A DNA stretch of 32,585 nucleotides from Pseudomonadota bacterium (GCA_019352115.1 JABBNW010000022.1:1-32585), one strand, 5' to 3'; shown: positions 22,934 through 31,978, numbered from the stretch's first letter. The notes: generated by a model not told the origin, from the letters alone. Program-made: numbers and translations.

Positions 22934-24679
22934 GTGTTCCCCTCGGAGGATTTCGTCAGGCGGAACGGCGGATGGGCAGCGCTGCTCCTGATCGCCGTCC
23001 TGGGCGCTTCCTTCGCCCTTGGCCGTGCGCCGCTCGGCGCGGTGCGGGACGTCGCAGGCTTTGCGCTGTCGGGGTTCCTGCTGCGCGGCGCGTGGCTTGC
23101 CGTGCAGATCGCCGCGCTCGCCATGGCCGGCGGCATCCTGCTGGGCCTGCTGTTGGCACTGATGCGGTTGTCGCGATTGGCGCCGCTCCGCACGATCGCC
23201 TGGGCCTATGTCTGGTTCGTGCGGGGCACGCCGCTCATCCTGCAATTGGTGTTTCTGTACGACGCGCTGCCGCCGATGGGCATCCGCCTGGATAGTTTCA
23301 CCACGGCGGTACTCGGCTTCACCCTGAACGAGGCGGCGTTCTCGGCCGAGATCATCCGCGGCGGCATCCTCGCTGTGAACCGCAACCAGAGCACGGCGGC
23401 CGCTGCCTTCGGCATGGGCCCGTTCCTCACCCTGCGCCGCATCATCCTGCCACAGGCCATGCGGGTGATCCTGCCCGGCATGACCAACCAGGTGATCAGC
23501 ATGATCAAGGGGACGTCGATCGCTTCGGTGATCTTCGTCAACGAACTAACCTTCCGCGCGCAGCAGATCGTCGGGCAGAACTTCCGCTTCTTCACCGTAT
23601 TTGCTGCGGCCGGCCTGCTCTACCTGGCGCTGACCAGTGCCGTTGCCATCGCGCAGGCCTGGCTGGAGCGCCATTTCGATCCCGAAGCCCAGGGCATCGA
23701 GGAAAAGGCCAGGTGGTTCCGCCGGCCGCGGCGCATCGATACGGACGCCCGTGGCACGCAAACGCTCCAGCCGGGCACGCCGACGCTGCCGCCCGGGAAT
23801 GTCGTCACCGTCCCGTTCAAGGCCAGCTGCGGCGGCCATGGCGGAGGACCCGCGCGCGCCAATAGCGGGATGGGTCCGGGCAGCGATGCATCCGGCGAGG
23901 CACCGCCCTACGTCGTGTGCCGCAACGTGCAGAAATCCTATGGCTCCCGCGAAGTCCTCAGCGGCGTGGATCTGACCGTCGCCCGCGGCGAGGTCGTGGT
24001 GATCATGGGGCCCAGCGGCTCCGGCAAAAGCACGCTGCTCCGGCTGGTGAACCACCTGGAGCCGCTCGACCACGGCGAAATCACCGTCAGCGGAAGCTAT
24101 GTCGGCTATCGCAAGGTGAACGGCGCGCTACGCCCGATCCGCGACCTGGCACGCGCCCGGGCCGGGGCCCGCATCGGCATGGTGTTCCAACACTTCAACC
24201 TGTTCGACCACCTGACGGCGCTGGAGAACGTCGTCGAAGCGCCAACGCACGTCTACGGGGAAAAGCCCGAGGACGCCCGTGCCCGCGGCATGGCGCTCCT
24301 CGCCAGCGTCGGATTGCAGCACCACGCGCATCACCTGCCGCACCGCCTGTCCGGCGGCCAGCAACAGCGCGTCGCGATTGCCCGCGCGCTGGCGATCGAT
24401 CCGCACCTGATGCTGTTCGACGAACCGACCTCCGCGCTGGACCCCGAGCTGGTCGGCGACGTGCTCGCGGTGATCCGCCGCATGGCGCACTCCGGCATGA
24501 CGATGCTCGTGGTAACGCACGAAGTGCGGTTCGCCCGCGAAGTGGCCGACCGCGTCGTCTTCATGGATGGCGGCCGCGTGGTGGAGCAAGGCACGCCGGC
24601 CGCAGTGCTGGAAAATCCACAGCAGGAACGTACGCAACGCTTCCTGCGCCTGGTGGAGCGCGATGCCGCGACGGCGTGA
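22934..24679 (+). CDS. Fused polar amino-acid ABC permease and ATPase
   Basis: One 581-residue frame from GTG 22934. Residues 1-250 are a HisM/GlnP-type permease (WFVRGTPLILQLVF; EAA loop from EAAFSAEIIRGGIL to RRIILPQA at 134-175; then KGTSIASVIFVNELT). Residues about 255-325 are a Gly/Pro/Ala-rich linker. Residues 326-581 are a GlnQ/HisP-type ATPase: Walker A GPSGSGKST (359-367), signature LSGGQQQR (472-479), Walker B LMLFDEP (492-498) and switch His529. The separate genes are the rule in this family; a fused chain would form a homodimeric transporter. The long linker contains no stop or frame change. The ribosome site is weak, so translation may rely on coupling to the binding-protein gene. 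Confidence 0.88.
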   Translation: MFPSEDFVRRNGGWAALLLIAVLGASFALGRAPLGAVRDVAGFALSGFLLRGAWLAVQIAALAMAGGILLGLLLALMRLSRLAPLRTIAWAYVWFVRGTPLILQLVFLYDALPPMGIRLDSFTTAVLGFTLNEAAFSAEIIRGGILAVNRNQSTAAAAFGMGPFLTLRRIILPQAMRVILPGMTNQVISMIKGTSIASVIFVNELTFRAQQIVGQNFRFFTVFAAAGLLYLALTSAVAIAQAWLERHFDPEAQGIEEKARWFRRPRRIDTDARGTQTLQPGTPTLPPGNVVTVPFKASCGGHGGGPARANSGMGPGSDASGEAPPYVVCRNVQKSYGSREVLSGVDLTVARGEVVVIMGPSGSGKSTLLRLVNHLEPLDHGEITVSGSYVGYRKVNGALRPIRDLARARAGARIGMVFQHFNLFDHLTALENVVEAPTHVYGEKPEDARARGMALLASVGLQHHAHHLPHRLSGGQQQRVAIARALAIDPHLMLFDEPTSALDPELVGDVLAVIRRMAHSGMTMLVVTHEVRFAREVADRVVFMDGGRVVEQGTPAAVLENPQQERTQRFLRLVERDAATA

Positions 24680-24720
24680 AACACGCGGCGATTGGAACTG
24701 ACCTCAGGAGGACTGGACGC

Positions 24721-25854
24721 ATGGATAAGGCAGCAGCAGGCAAGCTGGTGAACCTGGCACGGCTGGAGAACAGGATGGACGCGGCCGGACTGGACGCGAT
24801 CGTGGCCCGCACCGGCATCAACTTCACCTACCTGGCGGGCTTCGCCTACCCGGGCACCCTGGCCCGCCATCTCGACCTGGCTGACTCGCCGCGCGGCGTC
24901 TACGTGATCTGGCCGCGGCACGGCGAACCGGCGATCGTCACGAATTCGATCGCTGCTGGCCTGCCGGAACGGGACTCCTGGATCGACAAGATCGAAGTCT
25001 ATGCCGGCTACAGCGAGCCACCGATCGAACGGGTCGCCGCAGTGCTGGCCGGCATGGGCCTGGCCGACGGCAAGGTAGGCTTCGAACAGAATTTCATCAG
25101 CGCGGCGGACTGGCAACATCTAAGCAAGGCGTTGCCGAAGATGTCGATGCTGGACTGCACCGCGGTGATGGAGGACGTGCGCGCGGTCAAAACCCCGGGC
25201 GAGATCGCAATGCTGCGGGCCGGCGCGGATTTGCTCGACCGAGCCTATCTGAAGCATTTCCCCAGCGCCCGGCCCGGGATGAAGGAGCGCGAGCTGCATG
25301 CCGCGCTGGTCGGTGAATGCCTGGCCACCGGCTGCCATTTCGTGCACGGGATCCTGAATTCCAGCCGGAACACCGTCTCCTATGGTGGCGAGAGCGACTT
25401 CACCTTCGCCGCGGGTGACGCGATCCGCACCGACTACGTCGCTTACCTGAACGGCTATCCGGGTCATCAGTCGCGTTGCGCCGTGGTCGGCACGCCCAGC
25501 GCCGAGCAACGCCGCGAATACCACACGATCCGCGACATCTACCGCGCCTGCCTCGACGAATGCCGCCCCGGTCGCACCGCCGGCGAGGTCTACGATGGCG
25601 TCGTAGGACACTTCGCCGCCAAGGGACTGCGCTATCACCACATGCTGGCCGGTCACAGTGTCGGCTGCTGGTGGCACCAGCAGGAACCCGTGATCGCCCG
25701 CGGCAGCCCCCGCCGCCTGGAAGCCGGCATGGTGATCGCCATGGAGCCGCATATCGACCACTGGCACATCCAGGACATGATCCTGGTCCGGCCCGAGGGC
25801 TACGAATTGCTGTCACCGTTGTTCAACACGGACGAGATCTTCGCCTGCGGATAA
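24721..25854 (+). CDS. M24-family (creatinase/aminopeptidase P fold) hydrolase with altered metal site
   Basis: 377 residues; AGGAGG lies 11 bases before ATG 24721. The N-terminal creatinase-like domain (residues 10-150) leads through EDVRAVKTPGEIAMLR into the pita-bread domain. Of the five usual metal ligands, Asp238 (RTDYVAY), His312 (AGHSVG) and Glu342 (GMVIAMEP) are present. The second Asp, expected 11 residues after Asp238, is His249 (PGHQSR), and the last Glu is Gln351 (IQDMILV). This suggests either a different metal arrangement or a metal-free enzyme, as in creatinase. It follows the amino-acid importer by 41 bp, so it probably hydrolyses the imported compound. Xaa-Pro peptidase, ectoine hydrolase-like and creatinase-like activities are all open. 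Confidence 0.85.
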   Translation: MDKAAAGKLVNLARLENRMDAAGLDAIVARTGINFTYLAGFAYPGTLARHLDLADSPRGVYVIWPRHGEPAIVTNSIAAGLPERDSWIDKIEVYAGYSEPPIERVAAVLAGMGLADGKVGFEQNFISAADWQHLSKALPKMSMLDCTAVMEDVRAVKTPGEIAMLRAGADLLDRAYLKHFPSARPGMKERELHAALVGECLATGCHFVHGILNSSRNTVSYGGESDFTFAAGDAIRTDYVAYLNGYPGHQSRCAVVGTPSAEQRREYHTIRDIYRACLDECRPGRTAGEVYDGVVGHFAAKGLRYHHMLAGHSVGCWWHQQEPVIARGSPRRLEAGMVIAMEPHIDHWHIQDMILVRPEGYELLSPLFNTDEIFACG

Positions 25855-25939
25855 GGATACGTCACTCCCCTCCCCGCGTGGGTACTTTGGACCTGCGGGG
25901 GAATAAGGACCTGAGCCCGGGCAACCGAGTCGGAACAGT

Positions 25940-26150
25940 CGAGCAGGCGGAATAAACGCGAGAACGTGTCGTGGCTGGGCAGACCCGCGGAAAGCTTGAG
26001 GAAATCACGCACATAGATCTCCTTGGCGCGGGCAAACTCGGCCATGTCGGTCGCGCGCTGCCCGCCGCACAGCACCGTGCACAGGGCTATCATCAGCAGA
26101 TCGTGCAGCCGCGCGTTGCCAGTGCGCGGAGCGATTCGCACCGGCGTCAA
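25940..26150 (-). pseudogene. ISAs1-family transposase, N-terminal fragment
   Basis: Reads PRTGNARLHDLLMIALCTVL, CGGQRATDMAEFARAKEIYV and LSAGLPSHDTFSRLFRLLD, the N-terminal DDE_Tnp_1-associated domain of ISAs1-type transposases. Homology ends after about 70 residues, and the rest of the protein (about 300 residues) is absent; the frame drifts on into the end of the M24 gene. It probably marks an old insertion between the M24 operon and the next lysR gene. The end sequence of the element could not be defined. Confidence 0.8.
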
Positions 26151-26340
26151 GGATTTTCCAAGTGCGAGTCCCCTGGACGCAGGGGAGGCGAGGATGGCTA
26201 CATCCAGGCCGTCGTGCTAACGCTGTCTGGCGTCCGAGCGGGAAGCGGCGCGCAGCCGAGACTCAAGAACCGGGACCCTATCATCGTGATCCACGCGGCG
26301 GGGCGTTCCGACCCGACCGGACCTGCCGCCATCGGTGAAG

Positions 26341-27225
26341 ATGCGCTTCGATCTGCTGACGCTTGAACTGTTCGTGGCGGTTTGCGAAGAGCAAAGCATC
26401 TCCCGCGCGGCGGAACGCTCCTACACGGTTCCGTCCGCCGTGAGCAAGCGCATCTCGATGCTCGAAGCCTCACTCAAGACCCAGTTGTTCTATCGTCAGG
26501 CCAAGGGGCTGACACCCACCCCGTCGGCGCACGTGCTGTTGCGCCATGCGCGTCGGGTCCTGCGCGATCTGGTGGAGATCGAAACCGACCTTGGCGAACA
26601 TGCCAAGGGTTTGCGCGGGCATGTCCGGGTTCGGGCCAGCGTCTCCAGCATCGTTCAGCACCTGGCCCAGGACCTGGGCCGTTTCTTGACCCTCCATCCC
26701 GGCGTCCGCATCGACCTCGAAGAGGACACGAGCCGGGAGATCGTCGGGGCGGTCGCCGAGAATGCGGCGGACATCGGCATTTTCGGCGGGAATGTCCCGG
26801 CACCGGGCCTGACACTGTTCCCCTATCACAGCGACCGGCTGGTCGCCTTGGTACCGGCGGGGCATCCGCTGAGCGATCGGACAACCCTCCGCTTCGCCGA
26901 ATTGCTGGCGCACGACCTGGTGGGCCCGAAGAAGGGCAGCTCGCTCGACATGCTGATCGAGCACGCTGCGACCGATCTCGGCCATCCGCTGAAACTGCGC
27001 CTGCGGGTGAACGGATTCGAGACGGTCTGGGCGATGGTCGAGGCGGGGCTCGGCGTCGGCCTCATGCCGGAGGCGAGCGCGGCGCGCTACGTTCCGAGCC
27101 GTGGTGCGACCTCGGTCCGCCTGGACGAGCCCTGGGCGGTTCGGAAATGGATGCTCTGTGTCCGCGAAGCGAACTCCCTTCCGCCCGCGGCCAGGCGCTT
27201 GGTCGGATATCTGACCCCGCCATGA
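26341..27225 (+). CDS. LysR-family transcriptional regulator
   Basis: 294 residues from ATG 26341; a GTG two codons earlier is an alternative. The N-terminal winged helix-turn-helix is RFDLLTLELFVAVCEEQSIS followed by RAAERSYTVPSAVSKRISML, and the effector domain shows HVRVRASVSSIVQHLAQDLG, ADIGIFGG and VEAGLGVGLMPEAS. It resembles LysR regulators placed next to organic-acid catabolic genes. It is transcribed in the same direction as the leuCDB-like operon, which starts 137 bp later, so it may activate that operon. It lies 190 bp beyond the ISAs1 fragment, a stretch in which no other gene was seen. Confidence 0.9.
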   Translation: MRFDLLTLELFVAVCEEQSISRAAERSYTVPSAVSKRISMLEASLKTQLFYRQAKGLTPTPSAHVLLRHARRVLRDLVEIETDLGEHAKGLRGHVRVRASVSSIVQHLAQDLGRFLTLHPGVRIDLEEDTSREIVGAVAENAADIGIFGGNVPAPGLTLFPYHSDRLVALVPAGHPLSDRTTLRFAELLAHDLVGPKKGSSLDMLIEHAATDLGHPLKLRLRVNGFETVWAMVEAGLGVGLMPEASAARYVPSRGATSVRLDEPWAVRKWMLCVREANSLPPAARRLVGYLTPP

Positions 27226-27320
27226 CGGCCTGCCGGCATCGCGAACCGCGAAAGCCCGTTGCCGAACGACCAGTCGGGTCGCCCCGACAGATGCGGTAGT
27301 ACCCGCCCGCCAAAGCGGAA

Positions 27321-27342
27321 GGACGGTCGTCGGGAACCGTCC
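27321..27342. promoter_or_regulatory. Small hairpin in the leader before the leuC-like gene
   Basis: GGACGGT (27321-27327) pairs with ACCGTCC (27336-27342) around an eight-base loop, 20 bp before the ATG. GGGGGGA follows as the likely ribosome site. It could affect translation or be a weak terminator for the lysR gene. No leader peptide rich in Leu codons was seen, so leucine attenuation is not supported. Confidence 0.3.
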
Positions 27343-27362
27343 AGGCAACGGGGGGAAATCGC

Positions 27363-28793
27363 ATGAGTACGGAGTCCCAGGTCGGGCCTCGCACGATGTT
27401 CGACAAGATCTGGTCGGAGCACCGGATCATCGAGCGCGACGATGGGCAGACCCTCCTCTACGTCGATCGCCACCTGATCCACGACGGCTACGCACCTGCC
27501 TTCGACTCCCTGGAAGAGCGCGGTCTGAAGCCGCGCGCGCCGGAGCATATCTTCGGCACCCCGGACCATTATGTACCGACTGACACGCGCGAACTGGCCG
27601 AAATCCCCGATCCCGAGCGCCGGTTCATGGTCGAGTCGCTGATGCACCGCGCGGCGGCGGCGGACATCACCGTGTTCGGGTTGCAGGACCGCCGCCAGGG
27701 GATCGTCCATGTCATCGGACCCGAGCAGGGTATCAGCCAGCCGGGGCTGATCCTGGTGTGCGGGGACAGCCACACCTCCACGCATGGCGCGCTCGGCGCG
27801 CTGGCGTTCGGGATCGGCATGACCGAGGTGACGCATGTGCTGGCCACCCGGACCCTGTGGCAGCGCCGGCCACGGGTGATGCGCGTCCTCGCGGACGGCG
27901 CTCTGGCCGTCGGGGTCACGGCGAAGGACCTGATCCTGACGATCATCGCCACGATCGGCACGGCCGGCGCCACCGGGCATGTGATCGAATATGCCGGCCC
28001 CGCGGTCACCGCCCTGACGATGGAAGGCCGGCTCACCCTATGCAACATGTCGATCGAGGCCGGGGCGCGCGCCGGCATGGTCGCCCCGGATGAGGTGACG
28101 TTCGCCTATCTCGCCGGCCGCCCCTACGCCCCCACCGGACGCGACTGGGACCAGGCGCTGGCCCGATGGCGCGCCCTGCCGTCCGATCCCGGGGCCCGGT
28201 TCGACCGCGAGGTGGTCATCGACGCCAGCCGGATCGCGCCGATGGTGACCTGGGGGACCAGCCCGCAGGACGCGATCCCGATCGACGGCCAGGTGCCGGA
28301 CCCCGACGCCGAGCCGGATATCGAACGACGCCAGGGCATGGTCCGCGCCCTGGCCTACATGGGCCTGGCGCCCGGCATGGCGCTGACCGACATCGCGGTG
28401 GACCGCGTGTTCATCGGGTCCTGCACCAACGGCCGCATCGAGGATCTCCGCGCCGCCGCGGCGATCGCCGCCGGGCGCAAGGTCGGCCCCGAGGTCGAGG
28501 CCTGGGTCGTACCCGGCTCGCGCCCGGTGAAGGAGCAGGCCGAGGCGGAAGGGCTCGACCGGATCTTCAAGGCCGCCGGGTTTCAGTGGCGGGAGGCCGG
28601 CTGCTCCATGTGCCTTGGGACGAATGGCGAAGTGGGCCGGCCGGGACAGCGCTGCGTCTCCACCTCCAACCGCAATTTCGTCGGTCGCCAGGGACAGGGC
28701 GTGCGGACGCATCTGGTCGGTCCGGCGATGGCGGCGGCGGCGGCGGTGACCGGTCGTTTCGCCGATGTGCGTCGCTTGGTGGCGGGGGCATAG
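27363..28793 (+). CDS. leuC: 3-isopropylmalate dehydratase-type large subunit (LeuC family)
   Basis: 476 residues. The [4Fe-4S] ligands are Cys354 (IGSCTNGR), Cys414 and Cys417 (GCSMCLG). CGDSHTSTHGALG (133-145), CNMSIEAGARAG and STSNRNFVGRQG are family blocks. Near the N-terminus, where leucine-pathway enzymes usually read HEVTSPQAF, this protein has HDGYAPAF, and GSCTNSR is GSCTNGR. With LeuD it would dehydrate and rehydrate a 2-hydroxy diacid. The next genes are leuD and leuB homologues and an MFS transporter, but no leuA is present. Leucine synthesis is possible; a catabolic hydro-lyase for citramalate-, tartrate- or alkylmalate-like acids is equally possible. The start ATG 27363 follows GGGGGGA. 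Confidence 0.85.
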   Translation: MSTESQVGPRTMFDKIWSEHRIIERDDGQTLLYVDRHLIHDGYAPAFDSLEERGLKPRAPEHIFGTPDHYVPTDTRELAEIPDPERRFMVESLMHRAAAADITVFGLQDRRQGIVHVIGPEQGISQPGLILVCGDSHTSTHGALGALAFGIGMTEVTHVLATRTLWQRRPRVMRVLADGALAVGVTAKDLILTIIATIGTAGATGHVIEYAGPAVTALTMEGRLTLCNMSIEAGARAGMVAPDEVTFAYLAGRPYAPTGRDWDQALARWRALPSDPGARFDREVVIDASRIAPMVTWGTSPQDAIPIDGQVPDPDAEPDIERRQGMVRALAYMGLAPGMALTDIAVDRVFIGSCTNGRIEDLRAAAAIAAGRKVGPEVEAWVVPGSRPVKEQAEAEGLDRIFKAAGFQWREAGCSMCLGTNGEVGRPGQRCVSTSNRNFVGRQGQGVRTHLVGPAMAAAAAVTGRFADVRRLVAGA

Positions 28794-28796
28794 GGC

Positions 28797-29396
28797 ATGG
28801 AACCCATCACGCGGATCGTTGCCGGCGCGGCGCCAATCGATCGGCCGAATGTCGACACCGACCAGGTCATTCCGGCCCGCTTCCTGCACAAGCCACGCGA
28901 CGGCACCCTGGGCCGGTATCTGTTCCACGACCTCCGGTTCGGGCCCGACGGCGTGCCGAACCCCGATTTCGTGCTGAACCGGCCGCCCTTCGACGGCGCG
29001 CGGATCCTGGTCGCCGAGCAGAACTTCGGCTGCGGCTCTTCGCGCGAGAACGCGGTCTGGGCCCTGCACGACTACGGCATCCAGGCGGTGCTCGCGCCCA
29101 GCTTCGGCGACATCTTCCGCAGCAACAGCCTGAAGAACGGGCTGCTGCCGATCATGCTGCCGCCCGAGGTGATCCACGGCCTGCTCGCCCAACTGGCCGA
29201 AACCCCCGGGGGGACCATCGCGATCGACCTGGAGGCGGAGCTGGTGACCCTGCAGGACGGCACGAGCCATCGGTTCGAGATCGACCCGTTCATGCGCGAC
29301 TGCCTGCTCAATGGCATCGACGAGCTCGACTACACGCTCTCGCAGATGGAGCAGGTGGAATCGTTTGAACACAGATACGGACGCCGTAATGCCTAG
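28797..29396 (+). CDS. leuD: 3-isopropylmalate dehydratase-type small subunit (LeuD family)
   Basis: 199 residues, the normal size of bacterial LeuD. PNVDTDQVIPARFLHKP, NFGCGSSRENAVWAL, SFGDIFRSNSLKNGLLPI and FEIDPFMRDCLLNGIDELDY are the family blocks; the GCGSSRE loop belongs to the aconitase swivelling domain that closes the active site with LeuC. The substrate-selecting loop after FL reads HKPRDGTLGRYLFHDLRF. It starts three bases after the leuC stop and so is probably translated with it. Function depends on LeuC: together they isomerise or hydrate a 2-hydroxy dicarboxylic acid. Confidence 0.88.
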   Translation: MEPITRIVAGAAPIDRPNVDTDQVIPARFLHKPRDGTLGRYLFHDLRFGPDGVPNPDFVLNRPPFDGARILVAEQNFGCGSSRENAVWALHDYGIQAVLAPSFGDIFRSNSLKNGLLPIMLPPEVIHGLLAQLAETPGGTIAIDLEAELVTLQDGTSHRFEIDPFMRDCLLNGIDELDYTLSQMEQVESFEHRYGRRNA

Positions 29397-29438
29397 GCGC
29401 GACGGCATGGCGATACACCACCATATGGAGTGCTGAGA

Positions 29439-30518
29439 ATGAAGATTGCGGTTCTGCCGGGTGACGGCATCGGCAAGGACGTGACGGCGGAAGCGGTGAA
29501 GGCGCTCAAGGCCGTGCTCGGCAATGCGCAGCCGTATGAGATGCAGGAAGCGCCGATCGGCGGTGCGGGCTACGAGGCGGCGGGCGATCCACTGCCCCCG
29601 GCGACGCTGGAGCTTGCCCGCAAGTCGGACGCGATCCTGCTCGGCGGCGCCGGCGTGCCGGAGGACGAGCACCGCCCGCCGAGCGCCGGGGCCGGCATCG
29701 GCCTGTTGCGCCTGCGCAAGGCGCTCGGCCTGTTCGCCAATTTCCGCCCGGTGTTCATGTTTCCCGAGCTGGTTGGTGCGTCCACGTTGAAACCCGAGGT
29801 GGTCGAAGGCCTCGACATGCTCATCCTGCGGGAGCTGAACGGGGATCTCTACTTCGGCGAGCCGCGCGGCGTGACCACCGAACCGTCGGGCGAACGGGTC
29901 GGGATCAACACGATGCGCTATACGGCCTCCGAGGTGGAGCGCATCGCCCATGTCGCGTTCCGCGCCGCATCGCGCCGGCGGGGCAAGCTGTGCTCGGTGG
30001 ACAAGGCGAACGTCCTCGAGACGATGCAGCTCTGGCGCGAAGTGATGGTCGAGGTCGGACGCGCCTATCCCGACGTGGAGCTGTCGCACCTCTATGTGGA
30101 CGCCGCGTCGATGGCGCTGGTGCGCAACCCGCGGCAGTTCGACGTGATGGTGGCGGGCAACGTGTTCGGCGACATCCTCTCCGACGCCGCCGCCATGCTG
30201 ACCGGATCGATCGGCATGCTGCCGTCCGCGTCGCTCGGCGCGGACCGCAAGGGGCTCTACGAGCCGGTCCACGGCACCGCGCCGGACATCGCCGGCAGGG
30301 ATATCGCCAATCCGCTGGCCGCGATCCTGTCGGCCGCCATGCTGCTGCGCCATTCGTTCGAGCGCGAGGCCGACGCCGCGCGCATGGAGCGGGCGGTCCG
30401 CTCCGTGCTGCAGGCCGGTTATCGCACGGCGGACATCATGCAGCCGGCCATGCGGGCGGTCGGCACCGTCGAGATGGGCGAGCTCGTCACGGAGGCGATC
30501 CACCGCCTGGACCACTAA
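29439..30518 (+). CDS. leuB: 3-isopropylmalate dehydrogenase-type enzyme (LeuB family)
   Basis: 359 residues from ATG 29439, which has GGAG eight bases upstream; an in-frame GTG at 29430 is less likely. Features are [27 protein letters not shown] (substrate arginines), [25 protein letters not shown] (catalytic Lys), [20 protein letters not shown] (metal-binding Asp residues) and [19 protein letters not shown] (NAD site). It should oxidise and decarboxylate a 2-hydroxy diacid with NAD. The pattern agrees well with IPMDH, while tartrate/D-malate dehydrogenases are the related alternatives. It follows leuD by 42 bp and precedes the MFS gene by 60 bp. Confidence 0.88.
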   Translation: MKIAVLPGDGIGKDVTAEAVKALKAVLGNAQPYEMQEAPIGGAGYEAAGDPLPPATLELARKSDAILLGGAGVPEDEHRPPSAGAGIGLLRLRKALGLFANFRPVFMFPELVGASTLKPEVVEGLDMLILRELNGDLYFGEPRGVTTEPSGERVGINTMRYTASEVERIAHVAFRAASRRRGKLCSVDKANVLETMQLWREVMVEVGRAYPDVELSHLYVDAASMALVRNPRQFDVMVAGNVFGDILSDAAAMLTGSIGMLPSASLGADRKGLYEPVHGTAPDIAGRDIANPLAAILSAAMLLRHSFEREADAARMERAVRSVLQAGYRTADIMQPAMRAVGTVEMGELVTEAIHRLDH

Positions 30519-30578
30519 ACCATAATCCCGCCGACGCGATCGTGCCGCCGGCAAGGCTGAAGCAAACGGAGGAAACGA

Positions 30579-31973
30579 GTGAGCGAACGAACGTCCCAGA
30601 GGCATGCCGCCGAGATCGCGGCAAGGCTCGATCGACTGCCCTTCACCCGCACCATCTGGCGGATGGTGTTCCTGATCTCGCTCGGCGGCGTGTTCGAGCT
30701 GTACAGCCTATTCATGACCGCCTACATCGCCCCCGGCCTGGTGAAGGGCGGCCTGTTCACGACCAGCACGGTGGGGCTGTTCGGGATCAGCGGCGTCGGC
30801 TTCTTCGTGTTCTGCACCTTCGCCGGAATGTTTGTCGGCACCATGGGCTGCGGGTTCATCGCCGATCTCATGGGGCGGCGCTGGATCTTCACCATTTCCC
30901 TGGTCTGGTACTCGCTGGCCAGCGCGATCATGGCATTCCAGTCCACCGCCGGCGGCGTCGATCTCTGGCGGTTTATCGCCGCCATCGGGGTCGGTCTGGA
31001 GCAGGTGACGATCGACACCTTCCTGTCCGAGCTCGTGCCGCCGAAGGGCCGCGGCAAGGCGTTCGCCTTCTACCAGTTCATCGAGTTCTGCGTGGTGCCG
31101 GTGGTGGCGCTGCTCGGCTGGCTGCTGGTGCCGATCCATCCGCTCGGGCTCGACGGCTGGCGTTGGGTGGCGCTGATCGCGGCGGTGGGTGCGCTGGCGG
31201 CCTGGTGGGTGCGCCTCGGCCTGCCGGAAAGCCCGCGCTGGCTCGCTATGCGCGGCCATGCGGAGCAGGCCGAGCAGGTCATGCGCGACATTGAGGCCCA
31301 GGTGTCCCAGGACATTCGCGGGCCGCTACCGACCCCCGGCGCGCTGCGGGAGATCGTTTCGGCGAACACCAGCTTCTCCGAGATTCTCAAGGCGCCCTAT
31401 GGCAAGCGCACCCTCGTGCTGTCGATCTTCAACCTGCTGCAGACGATCGGGTTCTACGGCTTCGCCGCCTGGGTGCCGACCCTGCTGATCGCCAAGGGGG
31501 TGCACGTCACGACGAGCCTGCAATATGCGTTCATCATCGCGCTCGCAAATCCGGTCGGCCCGCTACTCGGCATGCTGATTGCCGACCGGATGGAGCGGAA
31601 ATGGCAGTTGGTCTGGGCCGGCGTGGGGATCGGCGTGTTCATGCTGCTGTTCGCCGAGCAGCAGAACGCCGCCGCGGTGATCTTCTTCGGGGTGCTCGTG
31701 ACGCTTGCCAGCAACTGGCTGTCGTTCGCCTTCCACAATTACCAGGCGGAGCTTTATCCGACCCGGATCCGGGCCCGTGCGGTCGGCTTCGTGTATTCCT
31801 GGAGCCGGGTCAGCGCTGCGTTTGCCGGCCTCCTGATCGGCTTCTTCCTGCGCCAGGGCGGGACGGTCGGGGTAGCTCTCTTCATCGGCGGCGCGATGGT
31901 GCTGATGATCATCACGATCGGCGGCTTCGGTCCGCGGACGTTGAACCTGCAGCTGGAGGAAATCTCCCATTGA
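30579..31973 (+). CDS. MFS transporter (sugar porter-like/organic-acid symporter)
   Basis: 464 residues with about 12 predicted membrane segments. The N-terminal half has the MFS loop motif GFIADLMGRR (92-101) and the porter signature PESPRWL (216-222), with a longer cytoplasmic loop before helix 7. The C-terminal half has HNYQAELYPTRIRARAVGFV, seen in the SP and aromatic-acid/nicotinate transporter branches. GTG 30579 is preceded by GGAGGAAA. It is the last gene of the unit and should import (or export) the compound processed by the leuCDB-like enzymes. A transporter at this place speaks for use of an external substrate. A strong hairpin follows five bases after the stop. Confidence 0.9.
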   Translation: MSERTSQRHAAEIAARLDRLPFTRTIWRMVFLISLGGVFELYSLFMTAYIAPGLVKGGLFTTSTVGLFGISGVGFFVFCTFAGMFVGTMGCGFIADLMGRRWIFTISLVWYSLASAIMAFQSTAGGVDLWRFIAAIGVGLEQVTIDTFLSELVPPKGRGKAFAFYQFIEFCVVPVVALLGWLLVPIHPLGLDGWRWVALIAAVGALAAWWVRLGLPESPRWLAMRGHAEQAEQVMRDIEAQVSQDIRGPLPTPGALREIVSANTSFSEILKAPYGKRTLVLSIFNLLQTIGFYGFAAWVPTLLIAKGVHVTTSLQYAFIIALANPVGPLLGMLIADRMERKWQLVWAGVGIGVFMLLFAEQQNAAAVIFFGVLVTLASNWLSFAFHNYQAELYPTRIRARAVGFVYSWSRVSAAFAGLLIGFFLRQGGTVGVALFIGGAMVLMIITIGGFGPRTLNLQLEEISH

Positions 31974-31978
31974 CCGGT

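Noticed and set aside
28038-30605. An 855-codon minus-strand open frame opposite leuC, leuD and leuB
   Set aside because: It covers three genuine genes and two intergenic gaps, has no family motif, and its composition is that of a GC-driven shadow. The same holds for the long minus-strand frames at 5914-8169 and 8361-10868.
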